Origin: Oscillibacter sp.
Lineage (GTDB): Bacteria; Bacillota; Clostridia; Oscillospirales; Oscillospiraceae
Assembly (NCBI RefSeq): GCF_028693505.1
Contig: NZ_JAQUVF010000014.1
Location: 1-64,000 of the forward strand
Reading direction: 5' to 3'
DNA: 64,000 nt
In this document: piece by piece, positions 20,754-29,750 of the stretch
How positions within the stretch are numbered: the first letter of the stretch is position 1
Layout of the letters: each line of letters opens with the position of its first letter
Notes under the pieces: generated by a model
What the model was told of the DNA's origin: nothing
Databases searched by the model: none
Seen by the model: only the letters and a program-made list of their open reading frames with translations
Made by a program: the position numbers and the translations under genes

Positions 20754-22048
20754 ATCTTGCAGCAATCGTTCTGGTTGCCTCTCTGATCATTTTTATGGCA
20801 ATCGGTATTCCCATCACCTTTAGTTTGGGAATGTCCTCCGTTCTGGCCATTATTCTGAGCAAGCCTCTATCCTTCTCCCTCATCGCGACGAAAATATTTG
20901 CCGGCGCGGATTCTTTTCCGATTTTAGCTGTCATTTACTTTATGATCGCCGGAGAGCTTATGCTGCAAGGCGGCCTTACCAAACGTCTGGTAGCGCTTTT
21001 CCGAAAGGCCTTGGGTTGGCTGCCGGGAAGCATGGTGATCATCTCCTTTGTCACCTGCGCCTTTTTCGGTGCGATTTCCGGCTCCGCGCTTGCAACGACG
21101 GCCGCCATCGGCAATGTCATGTATCCGGAGATGACCAAAGACGACGAATATCCGGTGCCGTTTGCAGCCTCTGTTCAGGCAGTAGGCGGAACGCTTGGCA
21201 CCATGATTCCGCCGTCTCTCCCCCTGATTCTTTACGGTTGCCTGAGCGGAACCTCCGTGTCCAGCCTGTTTATTGCGACCATTATTCCCGGTTTGATGAT
21301 GATGGTCATTTATACGATTACAGGCCTCACAATTGCCCGCAAGCATGGGTACGGCAGACACGGTAACTCCTCAGCGGTGGATGAAAAAAGCTTTGGCCAG
21401 GTATTCCGCGAAGCAATATGGGCCTTGCTTTCCCCCATTATCATTCTGGGCGGTATCTACGGCGGCATTTTTACCGCCACGGAAGCGGCAATTGTTGCCT
21501 GCCTCTACTCCCTGATCGTCGGAATCTTCCTCTACAAGGAGCTGGATTTTAAGACGGCGTACAACGCCATTTTGTCCGCAGCCCGTTCCAGTGCCTCCGT
21601 TATGTTTCTCTGCTGCTGCGCAACACTCTTCGGTTATTGCATGACCGTTTTGGGATTGCCGCAGATGGTAACCGGCGCCATGACCAAGGTTATCGCAAGC
21701 CCCCTGGTTTTCCTGTTGGGCGCCAATATTATCTATCTGTTTTGCGGGATGTTTGTGGATGCAACCACCGCCATTTTGCTGGTATGTCCGCTACTGTATC
21801 CGGCCGCAGCGGCATTCGGCATCGATCTTGTGCAGTTTGGCGTGATTACCGGTATCAACCTTTCCATGGGTATTGTGACCCCGCCCTTCGGTGGATGCAT
21901 GTTTGTAGCGACCGGATTGGATAAGCGCATTACTCTGGAAGGCCTTTACAAAGGCGTTATCCCCTATTGTTTGACCGGTTGTGTCGGTATTCTGCTGGTT
22001 ACTTATGTGCAGCCGATCTCCATGTTTCTTGTAAACGTCATGAAGTAA
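20750..22048 (+). CDS. TRAP transporter large permease (DctM family)
   Basis: AIGIPITFSLGMSS, GAISGSALATTAAIGNVMYPEM, IPPSLPLILYG, GMFVDATTAILLVCPLLYPAA, ITGINLSMGIVTPPFG. Confidence 0.95.
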   Translation: MNLAAIVLVASLIIFMAIGIPITFSLGMSSVLAIILSKPLSFSLIATKIFAGADSFPILAVIYFMIAGELMLQGGLTKRLVALFRKALGWLPGSMVIISFVTCAFFGAISGSALATTAAIGNVMYPEMTKDDEYPVPFAASVQAVGGTLGTMIPPSLPLILYGCLSGTSVSSLFIATIIPGLMMMVIYTITGLTIARKHGYGRHGNSSAVDEKSFGQVFREAIWALLSPIIILGGIYGGIFTATEAAIVACLYSLIVGIFLYKELDFKTAYNAILSAARSSASVMFLCCCATLFGYCMTVLGLPQMVTGAMTKVIASPLVFLLGANIIYLFCGMFVDATTAILLVCPLLYPAAAAFGIDLVQFGVITGINLSMGIVTPPFGGCMFVATGLDKRITLEGLYKGVIPYCLTGCVGILLVTYVQPISMFLVNVMK

Positions 22049-22072
22049 CTGAAATAGGTTTGCTGTTCAAGC

Positions 22073-22110
22073 CAAAAACCGGCATCGCTTTTGGCGATGC
22101 CGGTCTTTTA
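22073..22110 (+). terminator. intrinsic terminator or attenuator between DctM and amidohydrolase
   Basis: AAAAACCGGCATCGC-TTTT-GGCGATGCCGGTCTTTTA. Confidence 0.65.
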
Positions 22111-22139
22111 TTGAAATCACTTGGAAAGGAATATCTCAT

Positions 22140-23282
22140 ATGTTTGATGTGATTTTTCGAAATGGTCAGGTTTTTGATTCGGAAAACAGCCGCTTTTTTC
22201 AGGCGGATGTTGCTGTGACAGGAGAAAAGATTGCAGAGGTTGGAAACCTTTCCGGCGAGAGCGCCACGGTTGAAGTAGACGCCGCCGGATGCATGGTGCT
22301 TCCCGGATTGATGGATGGACATCTGCACCTGTTTACCAAGGCGTCTGACGAGGGGATCCCGCCGGATGTATCCCTATTGCCAAATGGCATCACCTCTGCC
22401 GTGGATGGGGGTACCGCCGGCGTCTCTACCTTTGATGCGTTCCACCAGATTGATGTGCAAAACAGCATTGCCAGCGTGAAAGCATATTTAAATGTATCGT
22501 CGCTTGGTATGCTGCATGCCCGTGTTTTTGAAAACACCCGTGTAGAGGATTACGAAGAAAAGCGGCTGCTGGAAACCGCCCAACGTTATCAGGGGGAAAT
22601 CATTGCGTTAAAGCTGCGTTACAGCTTGGACCTGAATCCCCAAATGCCCGTTGAGGCGCTGGACCGGTGTCTGGAGCTTGCCGAAAAAATGCATCTGCCT
22701 CTGGTGGTGCATGTGACAAATCCGCCGGTGGATATGGCGGAAATTGCGGCTAAACTGCGTCCGGGCGATATTTTCTGCCATTGTTTTCAAGCCAAGGGAG
22801 ATTCGATTATCGGCGCTGACGGAAAGATAAAACCGGCCATCTGGGAAGCAAAGCGCCGCGGCGTGCTGTTTGATGCCAGCAACGGCACAAACAACTATTG
22901 CCACGAAATTGCAAAAGCGGCGCTGGCAGAAAAATTCTATCCGGATTTCATCACAACGGACGGAAGCCATGTGTTTCATTCGTTTTATAAGCCCCGCTGC
23001 TTCTCTCTGCCCTACATCATGTCAAAATACATTGCGCTCGGAATGCCGTTAGAGGAAATTTTGAAGCGCACATGCCTTGGCGTGGCCCGCTTTGCAGGCT
23101 GGGACAGCAAGGGGGTTTTGGCCAAAGGACTGGATGCAGACATTGCTGTATTCCGGCTGGTTGACAAAGAGCTGGTTTTTGCCGATTATCGGGACGATGC
23201 CATTACAGGGCATCAGCTTTTGGTCCCGCAGCTGACCATGAAAGCCGGCACAATTGTATATCGGCAGATGTTGTTCTGCTAA
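22140..23282 (+). CDS. amidohydrolase/deacetylase-family metallohydrolase
   Basis: MVLPGLMDGHLHLF, LKLRYSLD (carbamylated-Lys-like position), LVVHVTNPP, DFITTDGSH. Confidence 0.82.
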   Translation: MFDVIFRNGQVFDSENSRFFQADVAVTGEKIAEVGNLSGESATVEVDAAGCMVLPGLMDGHLHLFTKASDEGIPPDVSLLPNGITSAVDGGTAGVSTFDAFHQIDVQNSIASVKAYLNVSSLGMLHARVFENTRVEDYEEKRLLETAQRYQGEIIALKLRYSLDLNPQMPVEALDRCLELAEKMHLPLVVHVTNPPVDMAEIAAKLRPGDIFCHCFQAKGDSIIGADGKIKPAIWEAKRRGVLFDASNGTNNYCHEIAKAALAEKFYPDFITTDGSHVFHSFYKPRCFSLPYIMSKYIALGMPLEEILKRTCLGVARFAGWDSKGVLAKGLDADIAVFRLVDKELVFADYRDDAITGHQLLVPQLTMKAGTIVYRQMLFC

Positions 23283-23347
23283 GACATCCGGCACTGCATC
23301 ATGATTTGAAAGCACCGACACAGCCCACGATCTTCTGCACGCAATAA

Positions 23348-23392
23348 GAGGAACGACCGACAGCCCAGCTGTCGGTCGTTCCTCTTATTCAA
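23348..23392. terminator. bidirectional intrinsic terminator
   Basis: AAGAGGAACGACCGACAG-CCCAG-CTGTCGGTCGTTCCTCTT. Confidence 0.75.
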
Positions 23393-26021
23393 TTAAATCG
23401 TATTTAACTTTTATGCGGTCCAGTTTTTCCAGCATCGGCTCTCCCAGCATCAGCAGGAAAATGACAGTCGCCGCAGCACGTACTACATCCAGCGGCAGGC
23501 CGGATATATAATAGGTAAGCAAAATCTGTCCATTGAGGGTGTGTGTCCACATCAACGCGGAGACCGGATTCATAATTGCGCCGTAAAGCAGAGCTGCCAG
23601 CGCGCCGAAGATACATAAAGACCCCTTCGTGCGGCACAGGACGCCTTTTCGAAACAGCACGCCTGCCAAAAAACCGATCAGCCCCATGGTAAACATCTGC
23701 CAGGGCGTCCACGCCCCCTGCCCGAAGAGCATGTTGGACGTGAGCATCGTCATGGCCCCCACCAGAAAGCCGGTCTCTCCGCCAAAGGCCACGCCGGAAA
23801 GGATGACCAGCGCCACCACCGGCTTGAACTCCGGAACCATAAACAGCGCCGTGCGGCCCGCCACGCCCAGCGCGCAAAGCACCGCGATGACCACCAGCTC
23901 CCGCGGCTGGGGTTTCCTGCCTTCAAACGTCAGTGCAAAGGGCAGCATGGTTTCAAGCAAAACCAGAAGGGAAATGAAGTAGTATTTCCGATCTCCCAGA
24001 TACCAAACGCCCACAAACAGTGTGATTGGGATCAGCAGAAGAATCATCCCCGCCGCCGCCACCGTGCGCCGGGGCAGTTTTCGCTGCGGGCGCGGCTGGC
24101 GAACGGGGCAAACCGGCTGCCGCGCCCTTTGTCCGACAGACAGCGCGAATAGCAGCAGGGAGACCGCCAGCACAGCATAAATTTTTGCGTACGCGCCCAC
24201 CTGCGCCGTCATCCCGCCGGAGGTCAGCAGCGCCGACAAATCGGTGACGCCAATGGCTTTGATAAATGCAAGTAAGGCCGCCGCGCCGGACGCTGCGGCA
24301 ACCGCCCTGCGCCACCCCGGCAATTTTCCGCCCGCCGCCCTTGGAAGCGGCTGAGGCAGCGGCTGCGAGGAATCCTCCGGAAGCGGCGCAGACTCCACAA
24401 AACCGCCGCAGGCCTTGATGACATCCCCGGTAGTAACCGCTCCCGGCACAAGCTGGCCCGCGATTCGGCTGGCTGCCGTGGTATAAAAGCTGTTGCCGGA
24501 AAAGAATGCCCGGGGCGAACCGGCAGACACAATGGCGCCGTCAAAAAACAGTGCGCAGCGGTGGGCATATTCCGCGCAGAATTCCACATCATGGCTTACC
24601 ATGCACACGGTGACTCCCTCTCGCAGCAGTGTTCGGAGAATCTGCGCGAAAAGCTGTTTGAATTCTGCGTCCAGCCCCTTCGTGGGTTCGTCCGGCAGCA
24701 AAATTTGCGGAGAGAGCAGCAAAATCTTTGCCAGGGCGGCCCGCTGCTGTTCCCCTCCGGAGAGATCGTAGGGGTGCCGGTCCAGCAGTTCTTCCAACCG
24801 GCACAGACGGACCATGCGGGCAATACGCTCCTCCGCATCCGGCAGTCCGCTTCCCCTGAGCAGTTCCCCCAAATCCTCCCTGACCGTCTTTTTCAAAAAC
24901 AGGACCTTCGGATTTTGGGGCAGCATGCCCACGCTGCCGCAAATTTTCATGTCGCCGCGATATGCCTTTTCCATGCCGCCGATCACGGAGAGCAGCGTCG
25001 TTTTTCCACTTCCGTTTCCACCCAGCAGGGCCAGAAATTCTCCCCGCCCTACTGTCATGGTGACGCCCTTGAGCACATCCGGTTGTTCCTGTCCGTATCG
25101 AAACCAAGTGTCCTCCAGCTCAATTGCAATTTCTTTCTCCGCCGGAGGCGCTTTCTCCGCTTCCAGCGCCGTGAGCGAGTGTCCCTGTGCAAAGCGGCCC
25201 AGCCAGCGCTGCCCATCCCGCACAGTCACCGGGCACACTTGGGTATCCTCCTGCCGCTCCGCCGCCGCCCAGATCCGCATGGCGGCCGGCATTGCCAGAA
25301 ACATGGCATGTCCGCGCTGGCGCAGCGCCCTCCCCGCCTCCTCCGGCGTTCCGTCGGCAATGATCGCGCCCCGGTCCATGACCAACACCCGGTCAGACAT
25401 GGGGAACGCCTCCTCCAGACGATGCTCCGTCATAATCACCGTGGTACCCAGTTCTCTGTGGATTCGGCCCACCGTTGCCAGAAACTCTCCGGCGGCGATG
25501 GGGTCCAGCTGGCTGGTGGGTTCATCCAGAACCAGCACCTGGGGCTGCATCGCCATGATGGACGCCAGATTTAAAAGCTGCTTTTGTCCGCCGGAGAGTT
25601 CCGACACGTTTTTATGAAACCATGTCTGGATTCCGAAAAAGCTGGCCATCTCCGCCACGCGCTTTCGGATGAATGGCGTATCGTAGCCAAGGCTCTCCAA
25701 TCCGAAGGCCAGTTCATGCCACACCTTGTCGGTCACGATCTGATTGTCCGGGTCTTGCTGCACAAAGCCGATGCACCGGCTTTGGGTCCGCAGGTCTACC
25801 CCCTCCAGAGGCACGCCCTCAAAGAGAATCTGTCCTTTTCTGGGACCCTTGGGCGTCAGCACACTTTTGAGCTGGCGCAGCAGGGTGGACTTCCCGCAGC
25901 CGGACGGTCCGCACAGCGTCACGAACTGTCCGCGTTCCACACGCACATTCACTTCGCAAAGAGCCGGCGCGGCCTGCTCCGGATAATAGAAGGTCAGATT
26001 TTGGATTGCATACGTTTCCAC
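23385..26021 (-). CDS. single-chain ECF transporter: EcfA-EcfA' ATPases fused to a membrane S-component-like domain
   Basis: Two ABC cassettes (GPSGCGKSTLLR/LSGGQKQLLNLA and GGNGSGKTTLLS/LSGGEQQRAALA), then a multi-TM C-terminus RELVVIAVLCALGVAGRTALFMVPEFKPVVALVILSGVAFGGETGFLVGAMTMLTSNMLFGQGAWTPWQM. GTG start (VETYAIQNLTFYYP) preferred over the longer supplied ORF. Confidence 0.88.
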   Translation of the reverse strand: METYAIQNLTFYYPEQAAPALCEVNVRVERGQFVTLCGPSGCGKSTLLRQLKSVLTPKGPRKGQILFEGVPLEGVDLRTQSRCIGFVQQDPDNQIVTDKVWHELAFGLESLGYDTPFIRKRVAEMASFFGIQTWFHKNVSELSGGQKQLLNLASIMAMQPQVLVLDEPTSQLDPIAAGEFLATVGRIHRELGTTVIMTEHRLEEAFPMSDRVLVMDRGAIIADGTPEEAGRALRQRGHAMFLAMPAAMRIWAAAERQEDTQVCPVTVRDGQRWLGRFAQGHSLTALEAEKAPPAEKEIAIELEDTWFRYGQEQPDVLKGVTMTVGRGEFLALLGGNGSGKTTLLSVIGGMEKAYRGDMKICGSVGMLPQNPKVLFLKKTVREDLGELLRGSGLPDAEERIARMVRLCRLEELLDRHPYDLSGGEQQRAALAKILLLSPQILLPDEPTKGLDAEFKQLFAQILRTLLREGVTVCMVSHDVEFCAEYAHRCALFFDGAIVSAGSPRAFFSGNSFYTTAASRIAGQLVPGAVTTGDVIKACGGFVESAPLPEDSSQPLPQPLPRAAGGKLPGWRRAVAAASGAAALLAFIKAIGVTDLSALLTSGGMTAQVGAYAKIYAVLAVSLLLFALSVGQRARQPVCPVRQPRPQRKLPRRTVAAAGMILLLIPITLFVGVWYLGDRKYYFISLLVLLETMLPFALTFEGRKPQPRELVVIAVLCALGVAGRTALFMVPEFKPVVALVILSGVAFGGETGFLVGAMTMLTSNMLFGQGAWTPWQMFTMGLIGFLAGVLFRKGVLCRTKGSLCIFGALAALLYGAIMNPVSALMWTHTLNGQILLTYYISGLPLDVVRAAATVIFLLMLGEPMLEKLDRIKVKYDLIE

Positions 26022-26887
26022 GCTCTGTCCTCCTTTACAGTCAAGATTGCAGGCGTCAGGCACAGCGCCAGATACACCAGTGGAAAGCTGAGGGAAAACG
26101 GCGTCGCCGCCGTGCCTTTCACAGTCGGATAATAGCGGAACCACAACTGCCCCGCCAAAGCGCCCGCTGTGACGTACCAACCGCAAAACAACAGCCACAA
26201 AAGCGCCAGACGATCCCGCCCGTCAAACTGGTAAATGGAAAAAGCCGTTCGCCCCGGAAGCCCATAGCCCCGACTTTTCATGCTGTCGGCTGTCTCAATG
26301 GCATTTTCCAGCGCCCATGTAATCAATGTGGAAAGGATGACGATGCCGCTGCGCAGCCGCCCAACCGCGCCGCCGGAGACGGTGCGTCCCGCGCAGCGCT
26401 GTGCCCGCGCAACCCGCTTGAGCTGGGCGGAGAATCTGGGCACAAACCGCAGCGCCATGCTCAGCACCAGAGAAAGGGCGGGAAGGACCCGTCCGAACAG
26501 ATAGACGAATTTATCGGAAGTCATGATTTCCTGATAGCAGAAAAACCAGAGCACCACCGCCGCCAGCATGGTTGCCGCTCCGCAGCCATAGAGAATGCTC
26601 TCCAGCGTCAGCGGGTTCCCGGAGGGCAAATACGCCAGCAGCGTCCGGCCCTCATGATTGAAAAGCGGGTTCAGCAGGATTGTCACCAGCAGTATGGGCA
26701 ACACGCAGCGGGCGGCAAACCGCACCGCCTTTTCCCCCTTCAGGCAAATCGCGTAGGTCAGCGCCGACAGGAGCGAGACTGCCAGACACACCGGATTCAT
26801 AAAGCACATGCTAAAGAGGAGCACCAGCGCAAAATATAAGAAGTTCACAAATGGATGATAGGTTGAAAAGGCGTCCCTCTCCCGCAT
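25994..26887 (-). CDS. ecfT: ECF transporter transmembrane component EcfT
   Basis: MRERDAFSTYHPFVNFLYFALVLLFSMCF..., SMKSRGYGLPGRTAF (EcfT RGYG signature), ALSLVLSMALRFVPRFSAQLKRV. Overlaps the EcfA start by about 28 nt. Confidence 0.88.
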   Translation of the reverse strand: MRERDAFSTYHPFVNFLYFALVLLFSMCFMNPVCLAVSLLSALTYAICLKGEKAVRFAARCVLPILLVTILLNPLFNHEGRTLLAYLPSGNPLTLESILYGCGAATMLAAVVLWFFCYQEIMTSDKFVYLFGRVLPALSLVLSMALRFVPRFSAQLKRVARAQRCAGRTVSGGAVGRLRSGIVILSTLITWALENAIETADSMKSRGYGLPGRTAFSIYQFDGRDRLALLWLLFCGWYVTAGALAGQLWFRYYPTVKGTAATPFSLSFPLVYLALCLTPAILTVKEDRAWKRMQSKI

Positions 26888-26930
26888 GGCCTGCTCCTTT
26901 CTCTTTTGCGCCGGTTCCCATTCGCAGCGC

Positions 26931-27752
26931 TCAGTCCCTCTGGCTGCCGCCTGCAAGCCCGCCGCCCACATCCGCGCCCAGCTCACAGGTATACACCCAG
27001 TCAATTCGGTCGCCGTCTTTCAGCTGATAACGGGAACAGCCGTAATTGGGAAACCAGTCGTTCACCCGATACATCCAGCCGGACTGCTCGCCCACGTCAA
27101 ATTCATACAGATTCGCAATTCCCTCGATATAAGCGGAGTTGTAGAGGGGGGTGTTCATATATTCCATGTGGATCCCCTGCGCTTGGCAGGTGCGGGAAAG
27201 CACGTCAAACGCGTTCTCCCCTTCCTCAAAGGAGACGCTGAGGGGATTTAGGATCCAGCCGTCCGACGGAATCACCTCTGCCTTCTCCGCGTCGGCAAAG
27301 TCCAAATGGTTCAAAGCCTCCGCACAGGAAATGGAGATGGTGCAGCTGTATGCGCTTTGCGCCGCTTCCTGCGGCTTCACCGGCGCGGGAGGCGTTTCCG
27401 GGGTCGGCTCCACCTGCTCACGGGCACTTTCCGCAGGGGGGTTCTCCGTCTGATCGCCTTCCGGCGTCGGCGGGTCGGACGCGGCAGGCGCGGCCGCTTC
27501 TTTTTCAATCGGCTTCGCGGCCGCTTCCGCCGCGTCAGCTTCTTTCGCATCGGCTTTTTCCGCCTCAACTTTTTCCGCAGCGGCTTGCGCCGCGCCCGCC
27601 AACTCCTGGGGCGCGGAACCCGCCGCGCTGCCGCTGCCCGCCGTCCAGCCTCTGGCCCCCGGCGTGTCGCCGCCGATATAAAAGGCCGCAGCCAGCACCG
27701 CCGCAATCAGCGCCGTCACAAGAATTTTGCGTTTGTTATGCTTCCACCACAT
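26931..27752 (-). CDS. membrane-anchored DUF4430 (transcobalamin C-terminal/beta-like) protein
   Basis: N-terminal TM anchor, low-complexity A/E/K linker, then ENAFDVLSRTCQAQGIHMEYMNT...IANLYEFDVGEQSGWMYRVNDWFPNYGCSRYQLKDGDRIDWVYTCELGADVG. Confidence 0.82.
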   Translation of the reverse strand: MWWKHNKRKILVTALIAAVLAAAFYIGGDTPGARGWTAGSGSAAGSAPQELAGAAQAAAEKVEAEKADAKEADAAEAAAKPIEKEAAAPAASDPPTPEGDQTENPPAESAREQVEPTPETPPAPVKPQEAAQSAYSCTISISCAEALNHLDFADAEKAEVIPSDGWILNPLSVSFEEGENAFDVLSRTCQAQGIHMEYMNTPLYNSAYIEGIANLYEFDVGEQSGWMYRVNDWFPNYGCSRYQLKDGDRIDWVYTCELGADVGGGLAGGSQRD

Positions 27753-27766
27753 GGGAACCCTCTCCT

Positions 27767-29392
27767 TTACAGTAATGCGCTGCGCCCCAGCAGATTGTAC
27801 AGAATCTGCGCCACCTCACCCCGCAGGATGGCGCGGGTAGGCTCCACGCTCCCATCGGTTTGGTCCAGAATCCCCTCCCGATAGCAAAACGCCACGCCGG
27901 GGCGGGACCATGCAGGAATCTGCGCGTCATCCGCAAACGGGGCCAGCGCGGTTTGAATCTGCTGGTCCGTTACCTCCGTGTCCATTCCGCACAGCTTTGC
28001 CGCCCGCGCCGTCATAACGGCTGCCTGCTGGCGGGTAATTTCCCCGTTGGGCTCAAATCTGCCGCCGCCAACGCCGTTGACGATTCCGTAGGCGCTGGCG
28101 GTATCCACCTGCGCCGCCAGCCAGCTGCCGGAGGGAATGTCACTGAACTCGCCGCGGCTCACGGGGGAAAGCCCCAGCGCCCGCACCATCATCACCGCAA
28201 ATTCTCCGCGGGTCACAGGAGCGTCGGGATCAAAGCGCCCGTCGCTCCGTCCATTGATTACCCCCCGGGCCGCCATGGCCTCCACCGCCTCCTGATTGGC
28301 ATGTCCCTGCACGTCATCAAAGGTGATCCCCGGATGGGTCACTTCCAGTTTTTTTACCGCCGCGTTTTTGCCGGCAAGCCCCACGCCCTCTGGGGCAGGG
28401 TCTGCCGCCACATCGCGCATGTCATAAAGGCCGGGGCGGTTCGCCTCGCTGCGCAGCACGGCAACCAGCGCGTAGAGTCCCTGCTCCGACGCCATCTGGT
28501 CCCCCTGCGCGTCCCCACTGCTGTGGGAAAAGCTTCCGTCGCCGTTTTGATAGCGCAGCAGGCTGTCCAACGGTGAATTCCCGTTTTTCATAAAGCGCGC
28601 GTCCTCCACGGAAATCCCCAGCGTGCACAGCGCCACAAGCACCTGCGCGCAGCCCTCCACGGTGTCCTCTCCACGGCAGGAGAAGCCGCCGTCCGGATTC
28701 TGAATCCGCGACAGGCAGTCCACCGCTTTTTCCGTGGCGGCCTTCACCGTCTCCTGGGTTTGATAGTTGGACAGGGCTTGCAGGACCATGCCTGTCATAT
28801 CCGGGTCGGCGCCGCCCTCATTCGACAAGCTCCAGCCGCCGTCCTCCAGCTGGCGGCCCAGCAGCTCTTCCACGTACATCTGGCGGGTAGCCTGGGTGGA
28901 AGCGCCCGGGCACTCCGGCATGGCATAGTTGCCGCTGTCCAGCGCGATGAGCGCCCATGCCGGGCCGTTGACTCCCTGCCAGACCGTCTTTTCAAAATCG
29001 CCCAGCGGCTCCAGCAGATTATAGCCCGCCACATCTGCGGGGTCTGCTCCAATCGCCGTGAGCGCCAGCGCCACGCGGCTGTACTCCGTGTATTTTCGTC
29101 CGTGCAGGATGCCGTTGCGCTCCTTGACATAGCGCTCGACGGCCCCCTGATACTGCTGTATGTAGTCCTGAGAGACCTCAAAATCGCCGCGGGTCAGGCC
29201 GATGATCGCCCATTCGCCTCCCACGGTGCCTACCTGGGGCGCTTTCACTTGCTCCAGCATGTACGCCGCGCTCCGCGCCGCTGCCGCCGCCACATCGCGC
29301 TCTGTCGCGGCAGCCCGCACTGGAACATTCCATCCCACCGCCAGCACGCAGCTTAAAAGCATGGCGGACGCCTGTTTCCAAATTCGTTTCAT
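27767..29392 (-). CDS. secreted alpha/alpha-toroid (prenyltransferase/squalene-cyclase repeat) protein with C-terminal SLH repeats
   Basis: Signal peptide; repeats QLEDGGWSLSNEGGADPDMTGMVLQALS, IQNPDGGFSCRGEDTVEGCAQVLVALCTLG and YQNGDGSFSHSS; three SLH-like units (FDDVQGHANQEAVEAMAARGVINGRSDGRFDPDAPVTRGEFAVMM...). Confidence 0.88.
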   Translation of the reverse strand: MKRIWKQASAMLLSCVLAVGWNVPVRAAATERDVAAAAARSAAYMLEQVKAPQVGTVGGEWAIIGLTRGDFEVSQDYIQQYQGAVERYVKERNGILHGRKYTEYSRVALALTAIGADPADVAGYNLLEPLGDFEKTVWQGVNGPAWALIALDSGNYAMPECPGASTQATRQMYVEELLGRQLEDGGWSLSNEGGADPDMTGMVLQALSNYQTQETVKAATEKAVDCLSRIQNPDGGFSCRGEDTVEGCAQVLVALCTLGISVEDARFMKNGNSPLDSLLRYQNGDGSFSHSSGDAQGDQMASEQGLYALVAVLRSEANRPGLYDMRDVAADPAPEGVGLAGKNAAVKKLEVTHPGITFDDVQGHANQEAVEAMAARGVINGRSDGRFDPDAPVTRGEFAVMMVRALGLSPVSRGEFSDIPSGSWLAAQVDTASAYGIVNGVGGGRFEPNGEITRQQAAVMTARAAKLCGMDTEVTDQQIQTALAPFADDAQIPAWSRPGVAFCYREGILDQTDGSVEPTRAILRGEVAQILYNLLGRSALL

Positions 29393-29432
29393 GGCTTTTC
29401 CTTTCCGGGAAATCCCCCGTCCGTTTTTTTAC

Positions 29433-29470
29433 AAAAAAGCGCGCTGTATGGAACCCCATACAGCGCGGCC
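29433..29470 (-). terminator. intrinsic terminator between cobalamin riboswitch and SLH/toroid gene
   Basis: Minus strand CGCGCTGTATGG-GGTT-CCATACAGCGCGCTTTTTTG. Confidence 0.82.
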
Positions 29471-29520
29471 GTATTTCCGCAGCAATGCCTCGCGTCCGTT
29501 CTTCGCAGCTGGACGCGAAA

Positions 29521-29735
29521 TACACAAGCAGGTCTTCTGGCTCAGGTCGTGGTAGCCTGATCTGCCTTATCACACCGAAGCGGTGCAATGGCCGGCTTTC
29601 GCCGACGATCAGCCGACCTTTACAGCGGCGGCGTCCGCGCCGGATTTACACCGGCTTCCCTTTTCATTTCCCGCAGTACCGTCTGTCCGGAGCCCCGCAG
29701 GAACCACTTGTGCCCTGGTATTTTGTTTTGGTCCC
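29521..29735 (-). promoter_or_regulatory. cobalamin riboswitch
   Basis: Minus strand GGGAAGCCGGTGTAAATCCGGCGCGGACGCCGCCGCTGTAA...GGCGAAAGCCGGCCA...GAGCCAGAAGACCTGC; all hallmark B12-box motifs present. Confidence 0.92.
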
Positions 29736-29750
29736 CGTCTCCGCCAGCCT

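Noticed and set aside
27480-27620. Repetitive A/E/K-rich tract, considered as a tandem repeat or CRISPR-like element
   Set aside because: It is an in-frame low-complexity linker of the membrane-anchored DUF4430 protein; no direct repeats with unique spacers.
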